Part shown: positions 1 through 6,678 of the stretch, in pieces
Layout of the letters: each line of letters opens with the position of its first letter
How positions within the stretch are numbered: the stretch's first letter is position 1
NCBI GenBank assembly: GCA_025061245.1
Contig: JANZKD010000013.1
Span: forward strand, 1 to 22,018
Reading direction: 5' to 3'
DNA length: 22,018 nucleotides
Source of the DNA: Candidatus Culexmicrobium profundum
GTDB taxonomy: Archaea > Thermoproteota > Methanomethylicia > Culexarchaeales > Culexmicrobiaceae
The notes under the pieces: generated by a model
Databases searched by the model: none
What the model saw: only the letters and a program-made list of their open reading frames with translations
What the model was told of the DNA's origin: nothing
Position numbers and translations under genes: made by a program

Positions 1-41
1 CGCTCTTTAAGAATTTCAGCTTCCTCAAAGGACAATTCAAT
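1..41 (-). CDS. Possible 5' end of a gene leaving the window to the left
   Basis: On the minus strand a TTG at about 41 directly follows GGTGG and opens a frame reading LIELSFEEAEILKER to the window edge. The acidic helical sequence looks protein-like. However, only some 14 codons are visible and the opposite strand is also open in two frames, so this is a weak call. No family can be named. Confidence 0.2.
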   Translation of the reverse strand, partial: MELSFEEAEILKE

Positions 42-359
42 CAACCACCAATACTCATGAAATTAATAAACTTAAGAATATAAATATAATAGCATATCTC
101 TCAATAACGCAAATCCAATAGAGATCCGATAAATATTCCAAAATATAAAATGGTAACGTTTTGTGAAGGAGGCATAGTTAATAAGAAACCTTATCTTATC
201 AACTTAATCACCCAGCCATAACCAAAGATTTAGCTTTACCTGAAGTCTTCTTTAGCTGTGTAGTTAATATCTTAATTAATGTTGTTTTCCAGCTCAATTT
301 GGATCAAGAATGCTTAATATTCTACCAGAATTTAGGGTAAAGGTGATTCCATTGAGGGT

Positions 360-485
360 TTAGTATTCTGATTTAGGATGCTTCTTTTTTATTTTGAAGG
401 TTTCTATTGCCTCCACTAGCATTCGAATTAATAGGTAATCTTCCCTATGTAGTCTGACACTACTTATAATTACCATTTTAATCAT
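360..485 (-). CDS. Possible 41-residue ORF, unrecognised
   Basis: ATG at 485 to TAA at 360-362. The product is basic and helical, containing HREDYLLIRMLVEAIETF and ending KKKHPKSEY. The frame stays open a further nine codons upstream without a usable start. Archaeal-style codons (AGA, AGG, ATA) make it protein-like, but no ribosome-binding site or clear TATA box precedes it. It may be a small gene or the tail of a decayed one next to the toxin-antitoxin patch. Apart from this ORF, I see nothing in 1-560. Confidence 0.22.
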   Translation of the reverse strand: MIKMVIISSVRLHREDYLLIRMLVEAIETFKIKKKHPKSEY

Positions 486-550
486 ACTCTTTGGTACGCT
501 AATGCTATCTGATGTCTAAAGGTTATTAATTAGATCTGTATTGCAGAAAA

Positions 551-578
551 GATAAATTTTGTATTACATTCTTGTAAT
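551..578 (+). promoter_or_regulatory. Promoter and candidate palindromic operator of the antitoxin gene at 594
   Basis: An AT-rich TATA-like stretch (GATAAATTTT, 551-560) is followed by a perfect inverted repeat, ATTACA (563-568), TTCT, TGTAAT (573-578). The repeat sits between the TATA-like element and the start codon. Ribbon-helix-helix antitoxins usually repress their own operon from a short palindrome in this position, so this is the likely operator. The assignment is from position and symmetry only. Confidence 0.4.
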
Positions 579-593
579 CTTGTAGTGATAAAT

Positions 594-824
594 ATGAGTG
601 TGACAGTATCTTTTCGTATACCAAAAAAGTTGAAGAAGGAAATGGATAGACTTCGTGGTTTAGTGAATTGGAGTGAAGAAATTAGAAGATTTATTGAAAG
701 AAGAGTAAGAGAACTTGAACAGTTAAGGGTGATTGAGGAACTTGAATGTATGATAGAGAGTATTAAAGTGATGCCTAAGGGAACAGCTGTTAAATATGTG
801 AGGGAGGATCATGGTAATTATTGA
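594..824 (+). CDS. vapB: VapB-type ribbon-helix-helix antitoxin
   Basis: About 76 residues. The N-terminal beta strand SVTVSFRIPKKLKKEMD followed by NWSEEIRRFIERRVREL is the ribbon-helix-helix DNA-binding fold of VapB-type antitoxins. The acidic, extended C-terminus is where such proteins wrap the PIN toxin. ATG at 594 is chosen over GTG at 585 because AGTGAT just upstream serves as ribosome-binding site. It is paralogous to the antitoxin at 2500-2742, sharing RIPK(K/E)LK and NWSE at the same positions. Its stop overlaps the start of the collapsed vapC at 811. If it still represses its own promoter it is now an orphan, since the partner lacks most of its PIN domain. Confidence 0.8.
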   Translation: MSVTVSFRIPKKLKKEMDRLRGLVNWSEEIRRFIERRVRELEQLRVIEELECMIESIKVMPKGTAVKYVREDHGNY

Positions 825-954
825 TACATCAACTCTCGTGAAGTATGTTCTTCATGAATATAATTGGGAGAATGTAAGTGTTTTAATTAAAAGTGATGAA
901 AATCAAGGTGAAATAGCTAGAAAATTAGGCATTCAAGTTCATTTGATAATTTAA
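811..954 (+). pseudogene. vapC: vapC toxin remnant with in-frame internal deletion
   Basis: ATG at 811, with GGGAGG immediately upstream, overlaps the end of the antitoxin gene, the usual vapBC arrangement. The first 25 or so codons give a classic PIN N-terminus (MVIIDTSTLVKYVLHE, first catalytic Asp5). The frame then passes directly into SDENQGEIARKLGIQVHLI, which resembles the last strand and helix of a VapC. It stops at 952-954 after 47 residues instead of the usual 125-140. The middle of the domain, with the Glu and the second Asp of the active site, is absent. No frameshift is needed, so one internal deletion of roughly 250 bp explains it. It should have no nuclease activity. Confidence 0.65.
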
Positions 955-969
955 TTGAAATGATTCTTC

Positions 970-1407
970 TTAGTAGGGAAACTTGGAGATGTGGTATACT
1001 TCTATTGGTGGATTTCTACGCTTAACTCTTTCTATGAAGTTTTCATAGTCTAATGACACTAGTATTGAATGCATATCTAATGCTACTTTAAGATATAGGG
1101 CGTCTATTGAATATATGTTGTATTTGCCGCATAAAGGGAATGCTGATTTACAGAAGTTGCAGTCGCATTCAAATATGAGTTCAGGATGTAATATTGTATC
1201 TAAAAACTTCTTAGCCTTTTCAGCTACTTCTAAGTCAACCTTCCTGGCAAGAGTACCACAAACTTCTTGGTATATTATGCTTGGCTCAGCTAAAACGAAG
1301 TTATCTGGTATCTTCTTTAAGATATCAGCACATTTACTATACTCTTCATCAGCTTTCAGTGCAGCTATAAAGATGTTTGCATCAAGAGTTAAAATTTTCA
1401 GCTTCAT
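970..1407 (-). CDS. vapC: PIN-domain toxin (VapC type)
   Basis: About 145 residues, predicted single-strand RNA endonuclease of the PIN fold. The four acidic active-site positions are visible: Asp9 (LTLDANIF), Glu48 (IIYQEV), Asp102 (YSIDALYL) and Asp120 (VSLDYE). ATG at 1407 is preferred because GGAG lies 4-5 nt upstream and the PIN fold begins at once; a start further upstream would add about 20 residues lying entirely within the antitoxin gene. It overlaps that antitoxin gene (1382-1663) by 26 nt, so the two are co-transcribed and translationally coupled. An unusual cluster of Cys residues (81, 83, 86, 93) sits just before the third acidic motif and might bind metal or form disulfides. Confidence 0.85.
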   Translation of the reverse strand: MKLKILTLDANIFIAALKADEEYSKCADILKKIPDNFVLAEPSIIYQEVCGTLARKVDLEVAEKAKKFLDTILHPELIFECDCNFCKSAFPLCGKYNIYSIDALYLKVALDMHSILVSLDYENFIERVKRRNPPIEVYHISKFPY

Positions 1408-1663
1408 GACTCCTAGCTCTCCTAATCTCTTCCAACACGGTTCCTTCAGTCCAAGTCTTGGATACAATTTCTCTCAACTCTAAAAATTCATTGACTGCTT
1501 TTCGCATTTTCTCTTGTTCATCCCTTTCAATTAATATGACCCTTCTAAATCTAACTAGTTTTTCTAACAATTCAACCCAAGTCTTACAGTTTAACTCCAC
1601 CTTCATTTTTCTAAGTTCTCTCATAAGCTCCTCTGGAATATTCTTAACTAGAAGAGTAGGCAT
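1382..1663 (-). CDS. vapB: VapB-type antitoxin partner of the 970-1407 toxin
   Basis: About 93 residues. It starts MPTLLVKNIPEEL, typical of the first strand and helix of VapB-like antitoxins that differ from the RHH type at 594 and 2500. A charged helical middle (ERDEQEKMRKAVNEFLELRE) and polar tail presumably clamp the toxin. ATG at 1663 is chosen over TTG at 1672 because the conserved PTLxVKNIP segment starts there and the promoter geometry fits a leaderless or nearly leaderless message. The stop lies 26 nt inside the toxin gene. Confidence 0.78.
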   Translation of the reverse strand: MPTLLVKNIPEELMRELRKMKVELNCKTWVELLEKLVRFRRVILIERDEQEKMRKAVNEFLELREIVSKTWTEGTVLEEIRRARSHEAENFNS

Positions 1664-1692
1664 AGGTATCAAATATAGATATTATATCAAGG

Positions 1693-1700
1693 ATATAAAT
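1693..1700 (-). promoter_or_regulatory. TATA box of the second vapBC pair
   Basis: Minus-strand ATTTATAT, about 34 nt upstream of the antitoxin ATG at 1663. This spacing gives a transcript starting at or a few nt before the start codon, as in many archaeal first genes. Confidence 0.5.
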
Positions 1701-1764
1701 ATTACCTAATATATAAGAATAATAAGCCTGTCTAAGACAGAAGTACAAGCAACAAACTGCAGAA

Positions 1765-2010
1765 TTACTCCTTTCTGCTAATCAATCCAGCTAACCAATT
1801 TTTGATAGAAGGGAGATTTGGGGGAGTAACTAGAAGATAGGAGATTATTCCAGCGAGGAATAATGTGGATGTTATCCATGAATAGAATTCCCAGAAACTC
1901 ATTGATCTCCAATCTAAACCTAGTAATGGAAAAATCCAATATAGTAAAACGCAAATTAGAAAACCGCCTAGAAATTTTGAAAAGAGCCATCTCACTAACC
2001 TTAATCTCAA
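1765..2010 (-). CDS. Small two-helix membrane protein, function unknown
   Basis: About 81 residues. Two hydrophobic helices can be seen (about residues 13-31, GGFLICVLLYWIFPLLG, and 44-61, WITSTLFLAGIISYLLV). They are separated by a Trp-rich loop and flanked by basic ends (RLRLVRWLFSK and LISRKE), suggesting both termini face the cytoplasm. The TTG start at 2010 is supported by GGTGAT at 2022-2017, 6 nt upstream. It lies between two toxin-antitoxin pairs on the same strand but is separated by more than 80 nt from each, so a role with them is not shown. I do not recognise the family. Confidence 0.5.
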   Translation of the reverse strand: MRLRLVRWLFSKFLGGFLICVLLYWIFPLLGLDWRSMSFWEFYSWITSTLFLAGIISYLLVTPPNLPSIKNWLAGLISRKE

Positions 2011-2093
2011 CGTTTAATCACCAAGTAGCATACTTAATTGTAAGATTAAAGTTTTTGGCAGAACTAATTGAATTTCACTGTTATAATGCCAAG

Positions 2094-2531
2094 TTACCTT
2101 CCTCTCCTATAGTTTATCAAGAATGTTGATGCCTTCACTGCTCTCTGCTTAAATCTCATTTGTAATTCTTTATCGTATGTTATTAATGGTGCATTGAGTT
2201 TTTCTGACAATGCCACGTATAGGGCATCATAAATTGTTAAGTTTAATTTAAATGCATATCTAATTGCATCTTCAATTATTTCATTTAAACTTGTCAAGTT
2301 AATTTCAATTGCTTTTATTGACTTAATTGCATTGACAATGTTTTCACTGGATAGACCTGGAGTAAACTTTAATACGTTTGCTAATTCTACTAATGCGAAA
2401 TCACATGTATAGATTTTTAGTTCATTCTTGATGTGTAGGTCTCTTATTTCTCTACATTCCCCAGATTCTTCTTCAATTAGAAACCATTTTGCAATTGCAC
2501 TAGTGTCCATTACTACTTTTACGTCGTTCAT
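2094..2531 (-). CDS. vapC: PIN-domain toxin (VapC)
   Basis: 145 residues, predicted RNase toxin. Active-site acids are Asp9 (VVMDTSAIAKW), Glu49 (FALVELANVLK), Asp102 (TIYDALYVALSE) and Asp120 (LITYDKEL), so it looks intact. ATG at 2531 has AAGGAGAT 8 nt upstream inside the antitoxin gene, and the genes overlap by 32 nt. The KxWFxxEE segment after Asp9 is the usual VapC form of this family. It pairs with the antitoxin at 2500-2742. Confidence 0.88.
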   Translation of the reverse strand: MNDVKVVMDTSAIAKWFLIEEESGECREIRDLHIKNELKIYTCDFALVELANVLKFTPGLSSENIVNAIKSIKAIEINLTSLNEIIEDAIRYAFKLNLTIYDALYVALSEKLNAPLITYDKELQMRFKQRAVKASTFLINYRRGR

Positions 2532-2742
2532 CTCTGAATCTCCTTATAATTTCTTCGGAGGCCTCTTTAGGTTTGGCTTTTAAAGAAATTTCATTCATAA
2601 CTTTTAATGCCCACTTAATTTTCTCCTCTCTAATCCTCTTTTCAATTGCTTCTCTTACAACTTCACTCCAATTGATATAAGGGAAGTTTTTCATGGATTC
2701 TTTTAATTCTTTTGGTATTCGAACTGAAATCACAGCGCTCAT
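2500..2742 (-). CDS. vapB: VapB-type ribbon-helix-helix antitoxin
   Basis: 80 residues. N-terminal strand VISVRIPKELKESM and helix NWSEVVREAIEKRIREE are the ribbon-helix-helix domain. The Lys/Glu-rich remainder (LKAKPKEASEEIIRRFRDERR) is the toxin-binding tail. It is a close relative of the orphan antitoxin at 594-824, so the two loci probably arose by duplication or repeated acquisition. The start at ATG 2742 has little leader; the TATA box at 2771-2779 fits. It likely represses its own promoter and neutralises the toxin at 2094-2531. Confidence 0.88.
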   Translation of the reverse strand: MSAVISVRIPKELKESMKNFPYINWSEVVREAIEKRIREEKIKWALKVMNEISLKAKPKEASEEIIRRFRDERRKSSNGH

Positions 2743-2770
2743 AATACATCAATCGTATATGCAATTTTTG

Positions 2771-2779
2771 TATATATAA
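2771..2779 (-). promoter_or_regulatory. TATA box of the third vapBC pair
   Basis: Minus-strand TTTATATATA about 30 nt upstream of the antitoxin ATG at 2742. Within the leader, ATATAC occurs twice as a direct repeat and a short ATAC/GTAT inverted repeat (2744-2758) lies next to the start; either could be antitoxin-bound. Confidence 0.45.
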
Positions 2780-2879
2780 ATTTGTCTACATATCGATCAT
2801 TTAAATTAGTCAAGCTTTAAACTCCTTGACATTAACTTATTTTACTTGAGAAATTTATAATGAAATTTGAGGGATAAAA

Positions 2880-4250
2880 ATGGAGCTTGGAGAATTAGCT
2901 TTAAGAATTGCTGAACGTATTGGTGTAGAGCATGCTGAGGTTAGATATCAGCGATTTGAGAGAGCAGCCATGAATTTACGGGGAAGAAAGTTAACTGGAG
3001 TTGTTGAGGGCGTTGATGAGGGCATTGGAGTTAGAGTTATCGTTAATGGATGTTGGGGCTTCTCATACACTCACAACTTAGTTGAAGAGGAAATTGAGAA
3101 GACTGTGAAGCGAGCTGTAAAGCTTGCTAAAATTCAGGGTGGAGGATGTGGAGTTAAGTTAGCTGAAGCTGAATTGACGAAGGGAAAATTTCAATTCGAC
3201 TATAAGGTTGATCCTAGAAATGTCGATTTAAGTGATAAGATTTCAATCTTAGTGAAGGGTGTTGAGAATGCCAGTGAAATTGCAGGGGATAAGCTTAAGA
3301 GTATTGAGATAAGCTACTTTGACCTATGGTTTAAAACTCATCTTCTAAGTAGTGATGGTGCAGATGCAGTTCAAAATGGAGCTAGATTCTACTTTTCATT
3401 CAAAGTTTATGGCTTAACACCAAGTGGAGTATTTTATGATTCAGAGAGATTTGGAATGATGGCTGGAATTGAAAAATTAGAAAAATCAATACTCGAGGTT
3501 TCCACAAGGATGGCTAGGAGAGTCATTAGTCAGTCTAAAGCAGAAAGCCCGCCAACTGGGCCAGTAGTAGCAATTTTAGAGAGTAGAGCTGCAGGAGACT
3601 TCTTCCATGAAATGGGCCACTCCTTTGAAGCTGACTCAGTTATTAGAGGTACATCAGCCTTCGAAGGACTTAAAGGTAAAATTGTTGCAGTTGAAAACTT
3701 AACTGTATATGAAGATCCAACTATCCCTAATGCTTGGGGCTCAATATTCTTTGATGATGAAGGAGTAAAACCCAAAAAGACAATACTCATTGAAAATGGA
3801 GTTCTAAGAGGATACATCCACTCAAGAGAAACAGCAATTAGGTTAGGAGAGAAACCAACAGGTCATGCAAGAGCAGAAAGCTTCCAATATGAACCAATAG
3901 TTAGAATGGGAAATGTAGTTGTAAAACCTGGAGACTGGAGTGAAGAAGAATTGATAAGCGAAACGAGAAATGGAGTTTATATTGCAGGAGCTAGAGGAGG
4001 ACAAACAACAGGTAAAGGTCCATTCCAATTTCAAGCAAGTGAAGCATTCCTAATTAGAAACGGCGAATTAGCTAAGCCATTAAGAAGTGTAGGAGTATCA
4101 ATGAATATACTTGAAGCACTCAAAAACATTGAAGCAATATGTAGAGAAGCAAACTACTACATAACTCTATGTGGTAAGGGAGGACAGAGAATGGCAGTAA
4201 CAGCACTAGTACCAACAATGAAGATTAAGAAAGTGATAATTGGAGGATGA
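2880..4250 (+). CDS. tldD: TldD-like metallopeptidase subunit
   Basis: 456 residues. TldD/TldE is a heterodimeric zinc peptidase that degrades unfolded peptides; in bacteria it processes microcin B17 and CcdA. The N-terminal domain carries the family signature GIGVRVIVNGCWGFSYT (about 48-65). The C-terminal half holds the zinc site: His243-Glu244-Met-Gly-His247 (FFHEMGHSFEAD), the TldD Gly-rich segment ARGGQTTGKGPF, and Cys431 in LCGKGGQ, the known third ligand type. The helix motif here is HExxH, one residue shorter than the HExxxH of TldD proteins I know. ATG at 2880 has GAGGG 6 nt upstream. Its stop is 4 nt before the tldE start, so the two are one operon. Confidence 0.9.
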   Translation: MELGELALRIAERIGVEHAEVRYQRFERAAMNLRGRKLTGVVEGVDEGIGVRVIVNGCWGFSYTHNLVEEEIEKTVKRAVKLAKIQGGGCGVKLAEAELTKGKFQFDYKVDPRNVDLSDKISILVKGVENASEIAGDKLKSIEISYFDLWFKTHLLSSDGADAVQNGARFYFSFKVYGLTPSGVFYDSERFGMMAGIEKLEKSILEVSTRMARRVISQSKAESPPTGPVVAILESRAAGDFFHEMGHSFEADSVIRGTSAFEGLKGKIVAVENLTVYEDPTIPNAWGSIFFDDEGVKPKKTILIENGVLRGYIHSRETAIRLGEKPTGHARAESFQYEPIVRMGNVVVKPGDWSEEELISETRNGVYIAGARGGQTTGKGPFQFQASEAFLIRNGELAKPLRSVGVSMNILEALKNIEAICREANYYITLCGKGGQRMAVTALVPTMKIKKVIIGG

Positions 4251-4254
4251 AGAC

Positions 4255-5598
4255 ATGAAATTTAAAGAAATATTAAAATTTGCAGAGGAAAACAATGCAG
4301 AGCAATGCGAAGTATTCATTTATAAAGATAAAAACATCTCAACCTCAATGTCAATAGACGGTAGAATTAGAGCATCATCAACAATTTCAAGGGGAATAGG
4401 AGTAAGAGTAATAGTAAATGGAAGGGAAGGATTCAGCTATACATCCAGTATAAATCAAGTTGACATTAAGAAAGCTGTTAAAAAAGCAATTAACATAGCA
4501 TTAACAGCTGGAAGAAAATTAAAAACCCTACCGGAACCGAGGAAAATAGTTCACAAACCAAAACTCTACTATGAAGAAGTAGATCTAATAACAGAAGACG
4601 AAGTATTCGAAACTACTAGAAAAATATTCAATAAAGTCATTGATTACAAGGGCGCTGGAAAAATTCTCTCCTGCAGCAATAGAATTAGATCAATTAAATG
4701 GAGAATAATCAACAGTTTAGGATTAAATCATGAAGTAAAAGAAACACATAACACAATTTCCTTCTCAACCATCGCAGTAAAAGATAATCAAACAGCCACA
4801 TACTACGATTACATCTACAATAGAAACCTAGTTAAAATAGAAGATGCAATTGACAAAATCCTAGAAACAATAAAATATACTGAGAAATGTGTCCCAAAAA
4901 CACCTATAGAATCAGGAGAGTATCCGGCAATAATATCACCTAGAACTTTAGTGACATTACTAAGCTACACTCTATACCATACATTAACAGCAAAATTCTA
5001 TCCAAGAATCATAAAGACTGGCGACACTGTAGGCTCAAAACAGTTAACAATAATTGAAGATCCATTAAATCCAGAGATACCAAACTCAACACCAATAGAC
5101 CATGAGGGAACACCAACAAGACAGATGAAAATAATTGAAAATGGAGAAGTAAAAACACTTCTATACGACCATTACTATGCTCAAATTGAAGAAATGGAAT
5201 CAACTGGAAATGGATTTAGAACACCTATATCAACATGGCCGAGACTAACAAAACCATATCAAGCAATACCGACACCACAAATAAGCAGTATACTGATAAA
5301 GCAGGGAAACAAAACACTAGAAGAACTAGCAAGTCAAATAGATAAAGGAATCTATATTGACACGGTAATAGGAGCCCATGGAGCAGATCCAGCATCAGGT
5401 AATTTTACAGCAACAGCATCAACAGCATTCAAAATAGAAAACGGAACCCTAACCAAACCAGTAAAGCATGCAACCATAACAGGAAACATAAAACAAATAC
5501 TAAACATCATAGACTCAACAAAAAAGCAAAAACTAGTTTACAACACAATTGCACCAACAGTACTAATACCAAAAATAAAGGTTGCAGGAGAAAAATAG
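4255..5598 (+). CDS. tldE: TldE (PmbA)-like non-catalytic partner of TldD
   Basis: 447 residues. It shares the N-terminal signature GIGVRVIVNGREGFSYT with TldD but has no HExxH or HExxxH; the equivalent segment (LVTLLSYTLYHTLTAKF) has lost the motif. It also lacks the CGKxGQ Cys. This is the known division of labour: TldE is the inactive partner that completes the substrate chamber. ATG at 4255 is preferred over TTG at 4240 because GGAGG at 4242-4246 lies 8 nt upstream and overlaps the end of tldD. The 4-nt gap between the genes indicates coupled translation and equal stoichiometry. Confidence 0.88.
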   Translation: MKFKEILKFAEENNAEQCEVFIYKDKNISTSMSIDGRIRASSTISRGIGVRVIVNGREGFSYTSSINQVDIKKAVKKAINIALTAGRKLKTLPEPRKIVHKPKLYYEEVDLITEDEVFETTRKIFNKVIDYKGAGKILSCSNRIRSIKWRIINSLGLNHEVKETHNTISFSTIAVKDNQTATYYDYIYNRNLVKIEDAIDKILETIKYTEKCVPKTPIESGEYPAIISPRTLVTLLSYTLYHTLTAKFYPRIIKTGDTVGSKQLTIIEDPLNPEIPNSTPIDHEGTPTRQMKIIENGEVKTLLYDHYYAQIEEMESTGNGFRTPISTWPRLTKPYQAIPTPQISSILIKQGNKTLEELASQIDKGIYIDTVIGAHGADPASGNFTATASTAFKIENGTLTKPVKHATITGNIKQILNIIDSTKKQKLVYNTIAPTVLIPKIKVAGEK

Positions 5599-5997
5599 TT
5601 TCTTACAACTAAGCTTTACAATCCATAGCAGTTGCAGCATAGGATTATTTAGCTATATTACTATAAATTGAAAAACATGCATTCTAAACCTATGTGCAGT
5701 ATATTTTGGGTGATTAAGCCCATCGAGTCTAGATAATCAAAGTATTATCTATCATTAAATCCGAAAAACTTGAACTCTTTAACCTAATAATACGTTTAGA
5801 AATTCACTCTAGAAATTCAATCATATCGCTAAATGTATTAAAATATATTCAATCCAATGCTGAACATTAATGTTAATCATTAACGAAATACTTCTTATTC
5901 GATAGAGCCCTTAAATTGATGTTACTTATCGCCGAAATAAAAAATAAATTCATCATAATGTAACTTCCTTAAGAAAATAAAAAATGAGGATTTAAGG
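5599..5997. other. 399-nt convergent intergenic region
   Basis: No credible ORF on either strand; the longest reads are about 19 codons. It holds overlapping short palindromes AACATTAATGTT (5863-5874) and GTTAATCATTAAC (5872-5884), a direct repeat TAGAAATTCA (about 5797 and 5810), and minus-strand U-rich tracts near 5938-5984. It may be decayed sequence between two convergent operons. Confidence 0.5.
5938..5984 (-). terminator. U-rich termination region of the membrane-protein operon
   Basis: Downstream of the stop at 5998 the minus strand reads TTTTTTATTTTCTT (5984-5971) and then a second T-rich tract (about 5948-5938). Archaeal RNA polymerase terminates at such oligo-U runs without a hairpin. 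Confidence 0.4.
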
Positions 5998-6678
5998 TTA
6001 CTCTTTCTTCTTCATATCATAGTATATCATGGCGCCAAGTATGACTATAAATACTGGAATCATGTAGTATGCTGGATAGGACAATAGAAATCGCATTCTA
6101 CCAGTGAATAAAGTCATCCTACTTAGGACAGTTCCACCAAAGGCTCCACCGAATGTAAACATTAACACGTACCTGCCAACTTTGGCAATATAACTCATAG
6201 GTTTCCGAATAGCACTTATATCAGTGAAGAAGAAGTATAAGAATGAACATATGAATCCAATAACTATTATTGCATTGTCAATTAACGTGAAGGGGCCACC
6301 ATATAATGATATTGTGCTAGCTTTAATCTGTCTAACTATCTGGGCTTCAATTAAAGCTCTAACAGAAACACCAGTACCCACTCCAACCATTACAGCCATA
6401 GCATATCTGGAAACCCAAGCATATCTGGTAGTGAATCTAAAGAACAACATTATTCCAAATATTATGGGTATGATGAACCAGTAGTTTCCAGCTGAGATTC
6501 TGCTAATACCTTGATCCATAATGTTCTTTATAGCGTAAGCAACGCCATAACCAGCGGCTATTCCGACGAATGTATGTTCAGCAATCCTGTATAATATGTT
6601 CTCCCTATATAGTAAACTGTAAATCATTAATGTTAAAGCCGCTGCAATTAAACTTGAAACTAGCTCGGGGAATTCCAT
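5998..6678 (-). CDS. Multi-helix membrane protein, last gene of the DUF6754-type operon
   Basis: 226 residues, nearly all hydrophobic, with six or seven membrane helices (about 5-23, 35-52, 66-81, 90-110, 132-152, 165-185, 203-220). A recognisable segment follows helix 1: YRIAEHTFVGIAAGYGVAYA. I recall a similar (F)YRxAEHxFVGxxAGY in uncharacterised bacterial proteins encoded beside DUF6754 proteins; this is from memory. ATG at 6678 overlaps the preceding stop by one base (TAATG), with GGAG 9 nt upstream, so it is translationally coupled. No transporter, enzyme or channel family is recognised. It is likely the membrane core, or part of it, of a complex with its three neighbours. Confidence 0.75.
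   Translation of the reverse strand: MEFPELVSSLIAAALTLMIYSLLYRENILYRIAEHTFVGIAAGYGVAYAIKNIMDQGISRISAGNYWFIIPIIFGIMLFFRFTTRYAWVSRYAMAVMVGVGTGVSVRALIEAQIVRQIKASTISLYGGPFTLIDNAIIVIGFICSFLYFFFTDISAIRKPMSYIAKVGRYVLMFTFGGAFGGTVLSRMTLFTGRMRFLLSYPAYYMIPVFIVILGAMIYYDMKKKE

Noticed and set aside
1115..1709. Two plus-strand ORFs (122 and 83 residues) across the second vapBC pair
   Set aside because: They are antisense to clear VapC and VapB proteins and have low-complexity Ser/Phe/Leu-rich products typical of shadow frames.
1778..1990. Minus-strand ATG ORF overlapping the small membrane protein in another frame
   Set aside because: The frame at 1765-2010 has the better ribosome-binding site and coherent membrane helices with basic flanks; this one does not.
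5701..5760. GC-containing patch TGGGTGATTAAGCCCA considered as a small RNA or tRNA fragment
   Set aside because: Only a 4-bp stem forms; no cloverleaf and no C/D box pair could be found.
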